64,000 nt of DNA from Lichenicoccus sp964247695 (GTDB lineage: Bacteria; Pseudomonadota; Alphaproteobacteria; Acetobacterales; Acetobacteraceae): contig CAXTVI010000003.1 in NCBI GenBank assembly GCA_964247695.1, forward strand, positions 62,001 to 126,000, in the 5' to 3' direction. The position numbers and the translations under genes are program-made. The notes beneath the pieces were generated by a model that was given only the letters and a program-made list of their open reading frames with translations, made no database searches and had not been told where the DNA came from. Shown piece by piece: positions 1 through 6,739 of this stretch (position 1 is its first letter; every line of letters starts with the position of its first letter).

Positions 1-885
1 GCGCATGCGCAGCGCGTTACGTACGAGATCGCGCTGCGTGACCTCGCCGCGGCCTTCCAGGTTCGCGAGCCGGGTCTCCAGCCGCACGACATGCGGCTGC
101 TGCAGCTGCAGCTCGGCCGCGTCCTCGATGGTGACGATGCGTTCGCCATGGTCGATCAGGCGCGAGATGGTGTTCATCAGAGTGGTCTTGCCCGAGCCGG
201 TGCCGCCGGAGATCACCATGTTCAGCCGGGCGCGGCCGGCGATCTCCAGGATGCGCGCGAGCGGCGCCGAGCAGGAGCCGTTGCGCGTCATCTGCTCGAA
301 AGTGATCGCCGAGCGGGAGAATTTCCTGATCGAGAGGTACGGGCCGTCGAGTGCGAGCGGCGGAAACACGATGTTGACCCGCGAGCCATCCTTGAGGCGT
401 GCATCGACCATCGGGGAGCTCTCGTCGATCCGCCGTCCGACCGCGGTTGCGATGCGCTGGCAGACGCTGACCAGGTGGGACACGTCGCGGAAGCGCACCG
501 GCGACAGGATCGTCTTGCCGGCGCGCTCGATGAAGATGCGGTCAGGGCCGTTCACCAGGATGTCGGCGATGCTGTCATCGTCGAGCAGCGGCTGCAGCGG
601 ACCCAGGCCGAGCATGTCGTGCACGAGCTCGCCCGCGAGGTCGCGCTGCTCACGCAGGTTGAGCTGGATCCGGCGCTCGCTGGCGATCTCGCCGACCAGC
701 CGCTCGACCTCGCCCGACAGGCGCTCGGCCGGCAGTGTCACCACGAAGGCCGGATCCAGGCGGCTCAGGCAGAGACCGCGCAGCTCGAGCAGCATGGCGG
801 TGGACGAGGGCCGGCTGGCGACCGGGGCCGCGGCCGCCGGCTCGGCCTCGGACGGGCGTCTTCCGAAGCCCAGTGCGGTGCTCAC
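1..885 (-). CDS. cpaF: Tad pilus assembly ATPase CpaF/TadA (partial, C-terminus beyond window)
   Basis: Secretion ATPase of the type II/IV family that powers assembly of Flp pili at the inner membrane. The minus strand reads open from the window edge to a GTG at 885, giving about 295 visible residues. Translation shows the N-terminal domain with the segment VNGPDRIFIER, then RINxVxPP-like VNIVFPPLALDGP, and a perfect Walker A GGTGSGKTT at residues 227-235 followed by the acidic box IEDAAELQL. The C-terminal part with Walker B and the His box lies outside the window. GTG885 is 22 bases after the cpaE stop; an in-frame ATG at 795 is an alternative start but would cut conserved-looking sequence. 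It is the last visible gene of the tad operon; cpaG/H (tadB/C) should follow. Confidence 0.93.
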   Translation of the reverse strand, partial: MSTALGFGRRPSEAEPAAAAPVASRPSSTAMLLELRGLCLSRLDPAFVVTLPAERLSGEVERLVGEIASERRIQLNLREQRDLAGELVHDMLGLGPLQPLLDDDSIADILVNGPDRIFIERAGKTILSPVRFRDVSHLVSVCQRIATAVGRRIDESSPMVDARLKDGSRVNIVFPPLALDGPYLSIRKFSRSAITFEQMTRNGSCSAPLARILEIAGRARLNMVISGGTGSGKTTLMNTISRLIDHGERIVTIEDAAELQLQQPHVVRLETRLANLEGRGEVTQRDLVRNALRMR

Positions 886-907
886 GGGTGATGGTCCGGC
901 TTGGTTT

Positions 908-2161
908 TCATGCACGCAGCCTCAGCAGCCGGCGCCAACCGGTGGCACCGCGGCCGGCGACGGCGGCGTCCGCCTCCACCATGCGGACGAAGGCGGCCTC
1001 CTGCGCAAGGGCGAGGATGGCGCTGCGGAATGGCCCCTTGGCTGCCACCGCGAGCGTGCCGGAAACCGCCGCCTGGCCGAGCACGCGTGGCAGGTAGGGG
1101 ATGGTGACGTCCGGCTTCTGGCCGACGGCGTCCTCGACCTGCGGCAACGTCAGCGTGCCGGGCTGGCCGAGCCGGTTCAGCACCAGCAGCGCGTGCCGGC
1201 TCTGCGGCCCGGCATTGATCAGCGAGAGCAGCCGCAGCGTGTCGCGCACCGAGCGCAGCGTCGGGTCCATCACCAGGATGCGCTGGTCGGACAGTTCGAT
1301 GAGGTCGCGGTTGAGCGCCAGCGCCGCGAACGGCACGTCGACCAGCACGAAGTTGTAGCGCCGGCGCAGGATGCCCAGCAGATGCTGTGCCGCACCCGGC
1401 GCGATTTCCGGGGTCTCGGACAGCTTCTCCTCGCTCGACAGCACCGACAGCCGGTCGGTCACCGGCTGCGCGCTGCGCTCGATGAAGAGCTGGTCGACGC
1501 GCGACGGCAGCTCGAGGGCGGTGCGCAGGCCGGTATCGCCCCGGACGCCGAAGGCGAGCGCCATGCTGCCGGTGAACAGATCGGCATCCAGCAGCAGCGT
1601 GTGGCGCCGCACGTCGCTGGCGAGGTGCCAGCCGAGGTTGGTGGCGATCGTGCTGCAGCCGATGCCGCCGCCGGCGCCGGTGAAGCTGATCACCCGGCCG
1701 CCCTGCGCGGTCTCGCCGACCGGGGCGCCGTCAGTGATCCAGCGGCCGAAATGCCGCGCCACCATGCTGCGCGCCAGCGGCTTGTACAGATATTCCAGCA
1801 CGCCGAGGCCGCGGGTGATCTCGCGGTAGAAATTGACGTCCTGGCGGTCGCCGATCACCAGCACGCGCACGTCCGGCTCGACGACCTGCGAAAGATCGAC
1901 CAGCAGCGCGATCGGCTGCTCCTCGCCGCTGACATCGATGATCAGGACACGCGGCGTCGGCATCTTGCGCAGCAGCGCGATCGCCTGGCGGCACGGCATG
2001 CGCCGGATGTCGATGCCACGCGGCAGCACTTCGCTCAGGCCGTCCAGCAGCAGCGCCTCGGTCTCGGCGTCGGCCACGAAGGCGGTGACGCTCGGGCGCT
2101 CGGCGCGGCCGGCGACCGCTTCCGCATGCACCGCGGCGAGAGCGAGATCGCTGCCGGCCAT
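908..2161 (-). CDS. cpaE: Tad pilus localization ATPase CpaE/TadZ-like
   Basis: MinD/ParA-type ATPase that places the Tad machinery in the cell. The 417-residue product has a response-regulator-like N-terminal fold (about residues 24-140, with LIIDVSG and a YLYKPL near its end) and a MinD-like domain from about 155. Its P-loop, FTGAGGGIGCSTIATNL (160-176), keeps the glycines but lacks the signature lysine of KGGxGK; atypical P-loops are known in TadZ/CpaE proteins. LDADL (191-195) is the switch-like acidic motif. The ATG at 2161 is chosen because it overlaps the upstream lipoprotein stop as TGATG, implying translational coupling; longer in-frame extension upstream would run through that gene. 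Confidence 0.9.
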   Translation of the reverse strand: MAGSDLALAAVHAEAVAGRAERPSVTAFVADAETEALLLDGLSEVLPRGIDIRRMPCRQAIALLRKMPTPRVLIIDVSGEEQPIALLVDLSQVVEPDVRVLVIGDRQDVNFYREITRGLGVLEYLYKPLARSMVARHFGRWITDGAPVGETAQGGRVISFTGAGGGIGCSTIATNLGWHLASDVRRHTLLLDADLFTGSMALAFGVRGDTGLRTALELPSRVDQLFIERSAQPVTDRLSVLSSEEKLSETPEIAPGAAQHLLGILRRRYNFVLVDVPFAALALNRDLIELSDQRILVMDPTLRSVRDTLRLLSLINAGPQSRHALLVLNRLGQPGTLTLPQVEDAVGQKPDVTIPYLPRVLGQAAVSGTLAVAAKGPFRSAILALAQEAAFVRMVEADAAVAGRGATGWRRLLRLRA

Positions 2162-2523
2162 CAGAGACCGCCCAGGCCCGGAGCGGCCGCATCGCCACCG
2201 GCAGGCGCCGGCGCCAGCGAGATCTGCGCCAGCCCGCTGTCGGGCAGCTTCTTGACATGGTCCTGGCGCAGCCGCGCGACCGCCGCCGCCGCGAGCAGCG
2301 CATCCGAGCCGGTCGCGTGCCGGCCATGCTGCAGGTCGGCCGGATCTGCGACCTGGGCCGCGAGGTTGGCGGCATTGACCCCCCCGGGATACCAGCGGCC
2401 GCTCGCATAGAGCGGATCGGTCGCGGTGCAACCCACCGAAAGGCCGGTTACGCTCAAGGCGAGCAGCATACGCGGCTTCAGGAGCACCAGCCGGCATGGC
2501 GGTCTTGCGGACATGTCGCTCAC
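2161..2523 (-). CDS. Small lipoprotein in the CpaD position of the tad operon
   Basis: A 120-residue predicted lipoprotein between cpaC and cpaE. The N-terminus has a hydrophobic stretch (residues 18-31) ending in a weak lipobox LSVGC, so Cys32 would be lipidated. The mature part has YPGGVNAANLAAQVADP and a DHVKKLPDSGL segment. In Caulobacter-type loci this slot holds CpaD, a larger outer-membrane lipoprotein that pairs with secretin CpaC; the small size here suggests a minimal CpaD-like pilotin, but sequence similarity is not obvious to me, so function is inferred from position. Start GTG2523 overlaps the cpaC stop as GTGA, and its own stop overlaps cpaE. Confidence 0.75.
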   Translation of the reverse strand: MSDMSARPPCRLVLLKPRMLLALSVTGLSVGCTATDPLYASGRWYPGGVNAANLAAQVADPADLQHGRHATGSDALLAAAAVARLRQDHVKKLPDSGLAQISLAPAPAGGDAAAPGLGGL

Positions 2524-3923
2524 TCCACGATGAAGCCGGCATCGCCGGGGACGTGGACCGGCTGCACGCTGGCGGCTGCGGTGCCGCCGGCCCGCTGGTG
2601 CGTCTGGCGCAGCAGCAGGATGCGGTCGAGATCGTTGGGCGGCTGCCAGTCGTCGGTCGGCAGCCGAAGCGCATCGGTCGTAGCGACCGGGCGCACGATG
2701 TACGGCGTCACCACGATCACCAGCTCGGATTGGTTGCGCAGGAAGCTGTCGGAATGAAACAGCGCGCCCAGCACCGGAACGTCACCCAGGAACGGCACGC
2801 CGCTGCCGATGTCCGTCGTGCTGTCCTGCAGCAGCCCGGCGATGGCGAAGCTCTGCCCGCTGCCGAGCTCGACGGTGGTGTCGACGCGGCGCACGGTCAA
2901 AGCCGGGATCTGGATCACGGTATTGCCGGAATTGATCGAGACCGCGCCCTGCGTGGTGAGCGCGCTGACCTCCGGGCGGACATGCAGACTGATCTGCCCG
3001 TCATCGAGCACCGTCGGCACGAAGGAGAGCGATACGCCGTACTGCTTGAACTCGACGCTGACGGTGTCGAGGCCGCCGCTCACCGGAATCGGGAATTCGC
3101 CGCCGGCCAGGAAGCTCGCCGGCTCGCCGCTCATCGTCGTCAGGTTCGGCTCGGCCAGCATGTGGATGAGCTGGTCCTGCGACAGCGCGTCGATCACGGT
3201 GTCCAGGGTCGTCGCGTGGCTGCCGATCCTGAAGCGCGACAGGAAGCCGAAATTGCCGGCCAGCGCCACCGCCGGGAAGCCGGTCGAGACGCCGATCGCC
3301 GCCTGGGTGCCGAGCGCGTTGACCGACTGCCAGTTGATGCCGAGCTGGCGCGTCAGCGTGCGCGACATCTCGGCGATCCGCACACGCAGGTTGACCTGGA
3401 TGGAGCCCGCCACGCGCATCCGGTTGACCACATGGCCATCCTTGCCGAGCGCATCCTGCGCCATCACGACGGCCGCCTGTGCCGCGGCGGGCGAGGCAGC
3501 GTCGCCGCTCAGGGTGATGCTGCCGTCGCCCTGCTGCATCCGGATCCCGTCGATACCGTCCTGCGCGAGCGCGCGTCGCGTCGCCTGTGCCGCGTATGTC
3601 GAGGGCACCACCTGCACCGTGAAGTGCCCGACCGCGTTGCCCTCGGGGTCGATCGCGACGACTGTGGTGTGGCCCGGCGCCACGCCGAACACGAACAGGC
3701 TGGTCGGGCTGGCGGCGCGCACCTCGGCGACCTTAGGGTCGGCGGCGAACACGTTGGCGGCGCGCGCGGAGAGGTTCAGCAGCCGACCGGAGCCGGCCTC
3801 GATGGAGACCGCGCGCGGTCCCGGCTGCGCTGCCTGGACCTCGGGCGGCGCGATGGCAGGCGACGACGCGGCGGCGAGGAGCAGCGCCATCCGGCCGGCG
3901 CGGCGAAGGCGGCCATGTGCCAT
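2520..3923 (-). CDS. cpaC: Tad pilus secretin CpaC/RcpA
   Basis: Outer-membrane secretin ring through which the Flp pilus exits. The 467-residue product starts with an export signal (RRAGRMALLLAAASSPAIA), then a pilus-type N-terminal domain (about 38-115, with FVFGVAPGHTTVVAID), a BON-like segment (about 118-170, with GSITLSGDAASPAAAQAAV) and the secretin domain (about 200-430). Typical secretin features visible are LAEPNLTTMSGEPASFLAGG, VSVEFKQYGVSLSFVPTVL, LHVRPEVS and SELVIVVTPYIV. The ATG at 3923 overlaps the cpaB stop (TGATG); the frame stays open further upstream but that part is antisense or out-of-frame cpaB sequence. Confidence 0.95.
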   Translation of the reverse strand: MAHGRLRRAGRMALLLAAASSPAIAPPEVQAAQPGPRAVSIEAGSGRLLNLSARAANVFAADPKVAEVRAASPTSLFVFGVAPGHTTVVAIDPEGNAVGHFTVQVVPSTYAAQATRRALAQDGIDGIRMQQGDGSITLSGDAASPAAAQAAVVMAQDALGKDGHVVNRMRVAGSIQVNLRVRIAEMSRTLTRQLGINWQSVNALGTQAAIGVSTGFPAVALAGNFGFLSRFRIGSHATTLDTVIDALSQDQLIHMLAEPNLTTMSGEPASFLAGGEFPIPVSGGLDTVSVEFKQYGVSLSFVPTVLDDGQISLHVRPEVSALTTQGAVSINSGNTVIQIPALTVRRVDTTVELGSGQSFAIAGLLQDSTTDIGSGVPFLGDVPVLGALFHSDSFLRNQSELVIVVTPYIVRPVATTDALRLPTDDWQPPNDLDRILLLRQTHQRAGGTAAASVQPVHVPGDAGFIVE

Positions 3924-4756
3924 CAGAAGCGGATGTCCTTCTGCTCGCCGGCGCCGTTGAACACGTGCAGCGTGGTGCTGACGACGGACTGGTCGCGCGC
4001 CAGCGCCGGCGAGACGTCGCCGCCCCAGGTCAGGCTGGCGGGCTGGCGGCTGCCTGCGCATTCCGAGAGCGGGCACACCGACAGCGAGAGCCGGCCCAGG
4101 CGCGCGGCCAGCGAGATGCGCTCCGCCTGGTCGGGCGTCGCCTCGATGGTCACCGTGCGCGATGCCGCACTCGCGCTGCTCGGCAGCTCGCCGCGCACCA
4201 TGTCCTGGTCGGTCGCGATCACGCGCAACCCGCCCAGGACCGTTTCGGCGGCCATGTGATGGCTGCTCGACACGTTCGGGTCGTCGAGGGTCTGGGTGAG
4301 GATGAGGTCGACATAGTCGCCGGGCCAGACCAGGCCGGAAATTCCGCTGACAGCGTCTACCCCGATGCTGACGGCGCGCTTGCCCGGCGAGAGCACCGCG
4401 GCGAGATAGCCGTGATCGCCCGGCCGCACCATGTCCTGCGGAAATACCAGGCCGCCGGCCGGGATCGTGACACGCAGCAGCGCCCCGGCAAGTCCCTCGC
4501 GCTCGACCGCGGTGTCTGCCAGAGCGTTCGGCGCGACACTGGCTGCGGGAAAGCGGCGGGATGCGAAATCCTCCGGTCGCACGAGTTGGCCGGCATGGAT
4601 CAGGTGTCCCGCGACCAGGACGCTGATGTCGGCCTGTGCGACGGCGGCTTGTGTCGCGGCGGCCGGGTGATCCGGTGTCATGACCGACCACGCCACGACG
4701 CCGAAGCCGCCAACGCTCAGCAGCATGACGACCATCAGGAGGATGCGCGTGATCAT
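3923..4756 (-). CDS. cpaB: Flp pilus assembly protein CpaB/RcpC
   Basis: Periplasmic, inner-membrane-anchored Tad component. The 277 residues begin with one membrane segment (about 4-26, MITRILLMVVMLLSVGGFG) followed by a SAF-type domain (about 43-107) and the RcpC/CpaB domain, with WPGDYVDLILTQ typical of the family. C228 and C233 (CPLSEC) could form a short disulfide loop in the periplasm. It sits between cpaA and cpaC with 7 bases to cpaA and a one-base overlap with cpaC. ATG4756 gives the N-terminal anchor directly. Confidence 0.92.
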   Translation of the reverse strand: MITRILLMVVMLLSVGGFGVVAWSVMTPDHPAAATQAAVAQADISVLVAGHLIHAGQLVRPEDFASRRFPAASVAPNALADTAVEREGLAGALLRVTIPAGGLVFPQDMVRPGDHGYLAAVLSPGKRAVSIGVDAVSGISGLVWPGDYVDLILTQTLDDPNVSSSHHMAAETVLGGLRVIATDQDMVRGELPSSASAASRTVTIEATPDQAERISLAARLGRLSLSVCPLSECAGSRQPASLTWGGDVSPALARDQSVVSTTLHVFNGAGEQKDIRF

Positions 4757-4763
4757 GGTGGCT

Positions 4764-5270
4764 CTACCGTCCGACGATCTGCGTCATGGTGCCGAGCGCG
4801 ATGGCGACCGCGTACGGCAGCGGGCCGTGCCGCTGCACGCGCCAAAGCTCGGCGCGCACGACGCGCGGGACGAGCCGCGCCGGCCGGATCGGCTGCGGCA
4901 CCGGCAGGACGTGGCGCCCCGCGAGATAGAGGCAGGCGAGCATGCCGCCGACCATGCTGATCGCGGCCAGCAGCGTCGGGACGCGATCGGGTGCCACCAC
5001 AAGGGATGCGGCGGCCAGCAGCTTGACGTCGCCGCCGCCAAGCAGGCCGGCGCGCCAGGCCAGGGTGGCGGCCGCGAAGATCGCAGCGGCAATCAGGATC
5101 GAAGGTGTTGCGGTCTGCACGAGGATTGCGCGCAGGCAGCCCAGCGCTGCCACCGCTGTGGAGACGCTATTCGGAATGGTGCGGCCGGCGATATCGTGAA
5201 GCGCCCCGTAGGCGAGCAGCGCAAGGCAGCCGGCGGCAACGGCAGCCAGCATGGCAGCATGGCTCAACAT
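4764..5270 (-). CDS. cpaA: Prepilin peptidase CpaA/TadV (A24 aspartic protease)
   Basis: Integral membrane aspartic peptidase that cleaves the leader of Flp pilin. The 168-residue protein is the short, methylase-less form. Both catalytic aspartates are visible: D26 in LHDIAGRTIPN after the first membrane segment, and D81 in GLLGGGDVKLL, which is the GxGDxK motif. Four to five hydrophobic segments follow the family pattern. It lies 63 bases downstream of the pilin stop with a strong hairpin between, and its start ATG5270 is followed closely by cpaB on the same strand. Confidence 0.93.
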   Translation of the reverse strand: MLSHAAMLAAVAAGCLALLAYGALHDIAGRTIPNSVSTAVAALGCLRAILVQTATPSILIAAAIFAAATLAWRAGLLGGGDVKLLAAASLVVAPDRVPTLLAAISMVGGMLACLYLAGRHVLPVPQPIRPARLVPRVVRAELWRVQRHGPLPYAVAIALGTMTQIVGR

Positions 5271-5305
5271 AATCGATCCCGGAGAACGTTTTGACCTGAA
5301 TGAAC

Positions 5306-5329
5306 CGGCGGCGCCATCTCGCGCCGCCG
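5306..5329 (-). terminator. Perfect hairpin between flp and cpaA
   Basis: CGGCGGCGC (5306-5314) and GCGCCGCCG (5321-5329) form a 9-bp perfect stem with a 6-base loop, immediately after the pilin stop codon on the minus strand. No long U-tract follows, so it may act as a partial terminator or 3'-end stabilizer that lets the pilin message outnumber the assembly genes. That role is inferred from position only. Confidence 0.5.
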
Positions 5330-5333
5330 AGCA

Positions 5334-5513
5334 TTAGCTGCCGGTGATCTTTCCCGCGATGGTGGTGAAAACGGTCCCTAGTTTGCCGCCAAGGGTGGAG
5401 AACGAGGCCACCAGAAGGGTACCGAGAACGCCGGCAATGATGGCGTATTCAAGCGCGGTAACGCCGCGGCGATCCAAGCGCAACCCGGTCCAGGCCTGCA
5501 CGATGTTCAGCAT
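5334..5513 (-). CDS. flp: Flp family type IVb pilin
   Basis: Major pilin subunit, 59 residues. The short leader ends RLDRRG, and cleavage between G17 and V18 would expose VTALEYAIIAG, with the invariant E22-Y23 at +5/+6 and the hydrophobic assembly helix typical of Flp pilins. Start ATG5513 is chosen because it has AGGA 7 bases upstream and gives the usual short basic leader; the frame extends 30 codons further upstream but that part looks like leader DNA. A CtrA-type site lies 225 bp upstream on the same strand. Confidence 0.93.
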   Translation of the reverse strand: MLNIVQAWTGLRLDRRGVTALEYAIIAGVLGTLLVASFSTLGGKLGTVFTTIAGKITGS

Positions 5514-5802
5514 GATGGTGTCCTGTTGAAGAGGATTGAGATCCGAACAAGGCGCGGAATACAGAGTGCCGCCGGCGGTCCGGCCGGCGGCGGAAACCCG
5601 CAACCCATGATCCGACCGTAGCAGCGGTATCGTTTCGAAATGGTAAAGGTGTTTCGCTGGACTTCTGCGACCGGCCAGTGGAGCCGGGCGCGGGAAGTCC
5701 GGTCGTCGTTCGGCTGTCGTAGCTACGCGCGACGAAGGTTAATCACAGGTTAATGCGGGGCCAGGCCGGGCGGCTCGCAGCGCCTGTTCGTCGGCGCCTG
5801 CC
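5514..5802 (-). other. Pilin upstream region
   Basis: Non-coding 289 bp between the aquaporin stop and the pilin start. Besides the CtrA-like site at 5738-5753 it holds a 7-bp inverted repeat GGACTTC (5659-5665) / GAAGTCC (5694-5700) with a 28-base spacer. I see no small gene with a believable start and ribosome-binding site here. It should contain the pilin promoter. Confidence 0.6.
5738..5753 (-). promoter_or_regulatory. CtrA-type binding site upstream of pilin gene
   Basis: Read on the minus strand this is TTAACCTGTGATTAAC, an exact match to the alphaproteobacterial CtrA full site TTAA-N7-TTAAC, in the orientation of flp and 225 bp upstream of its start codon. Two TTAA blocks with exact spacing are unlikely by chance in DNA this GC-rich. 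CtrA activation of pilin transcription is established in Caulobacter; its action here is inferred. Confidence 0.6.
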
Positions 5803-6537
5803 TCAGATGGCCGTGGCGCGTCGTGCCTCGACGGCCTCGTCGACCGGATCGTGCAGCATCCGCCCGAGCACGCCTGCGACCATGGCGCCGGCGATCGGCG
5901 CGACCCAGAACATCCAGAGCTGGCCGAGATAGTCGGTGCCCGCGAACAAGGCGGGACCGGTGCTGCGGGCGGGATTGACCGAGGTGTTGGTGATCGGGAT
6001 CGAGATCAGGTGGATCAGCGTCAACGCGAACCCGATCGGGATGCCGGCAAAGCCGACGGCAGCCCCCTTGGAGGTGGTGCCGATGATGATCATCAGGAAA
6101 AAGAAGGTCAGCAGGAATTCCGCGAGCAGGCAGGCGCCGAGCGAGTAGTGGCCCGGGCTCAGCGCGCCGTAGCCGTTCGCCGCGAACCCTGCCGGCAGCC
6201 AGTCGGGCTTGCCGCTGGCAATGATCCAGAGCGCGCTCGAGGCGAGGATCGCGCCGATGACCTGCACGACGATGTAGGGTGCGACGTGCTTGTTGGCGCA
6301 GCGCCCCGCGGCCCAGAGGCCGAGCGTCACCGCCGGGTTGAAGTGGCCGCCGGAGATATGCCCGACTGCATACGCCATGGAGAGCACGGTGAGCCCGAAC
6401 GCAAAGGCGACGCCGAGGAAGCCGATGCCCAAATGCGGAAACGCCGCCGAGACCACCGCGCTGCCGCATCCCCCGAAGACCAGCCAGAATGTGCCGATGA
6501 ATTCCGCGGCAAGGCGTCGCTGCATGTCATTTTTCAT
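5803..6537 (-). CDS. aqpZ: Aquaporin Z-like water channel
   Basis: Six-helix MIP family channel, 244 residues. Both half-helix signatures are intact: N67-P-A in GGHFNPAVTLG and N188-P-A-R191 in TSVNPARSTGPA. The residue set with an Arg after the second NPA and the sequence ISGGHFNPAVTLGLWAAGR match water-selective AqpZ rather than glycerol facilitators. ATG6537 is chosen because GGGAGA lies about 8 bases upstream; open frame beyond it is leader DNA. It is transcribed divergently from nrdJ and is followed by the pilin promoter region. Confidence 0.93.
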   Translation of the reverse strand: MKNDMQRRLAAEFIGTFWLVFGGCGSAVVSAAFPHLGIGFLGVAFAFGLTVLSMAYAVGHISGGHFNPAVTLGLWAAGRCANKHVAPYIVVQVIGAILASSALWIIASGKPDWLPAGFAANGYGALSPGHYSLGACLLAEFLLTFFFLMIIIGTTSKGAAVGFAGIPIGFALTLIHLISIPITNTSVNPARSTGPALFAGTDYLGQLWMFWVAPIAGAMVAGVLGRMLHDPVDEAVEARRATAI

Positions 6538-6649
6538 GACCCAGTCTCCCAACCTCGCTTGAGTGTAATAATCTGGATGATGCACGTCCAACGAAATCCG
6601 GTGCGCCGGCAGGACACCACAACCTCCGGCTGCAATGTGTGGTGCTTGA

Positions 6650-6690
6650 CTAGATATGGTGCAAAGCGCAGCCAGGCTCCCTATATCTAG
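6650..6690 (+). promoter_or_regulatory. Tandem NrdR boxes before nrdJ
   Basis: Box 2, CTATATCTAG at 6681-6690, fits the NrdR core CWATATMTWG exactly. Box 1, CTAGATATGG at 6650-6659, fits the same core on the opposite strand with one mismatch and has the flanking A and T. Their centres are 31 bp apart, about three helical turns, the arrangement expected for cooperative NrdR binding. They lie 50-90 bp before the nrdJ start, and box 2 contains a TATATC that could be the -10 element. Repression of ribonucleotide reductase genes by NrdR is established; binding here is inferred. Confidence 0.65.
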
Positions 6691-6739
6691 CCTTCCTGAC
6701 GACGAGTCGGACGGCTGAGCGTGGAATTGGAGTGCCTGC

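Noticed and set aside
5..2410. Long open frame on the plus strand opposite cpaF, cpaE and the lipoprotein
   Set aside because: It is Arg/Gln/His-rich low-quality sequence typical of antisense frames in GC-rich DNA; the minus strand carries clear protein families throughout.
6538..6739. Possible cobalamin riboswitch before the B12-dependent reductase
   Set aside because: No B12-box-like GCCACTG or extended leader fold is visible; the paired NrdR-like boxes explain the region better.
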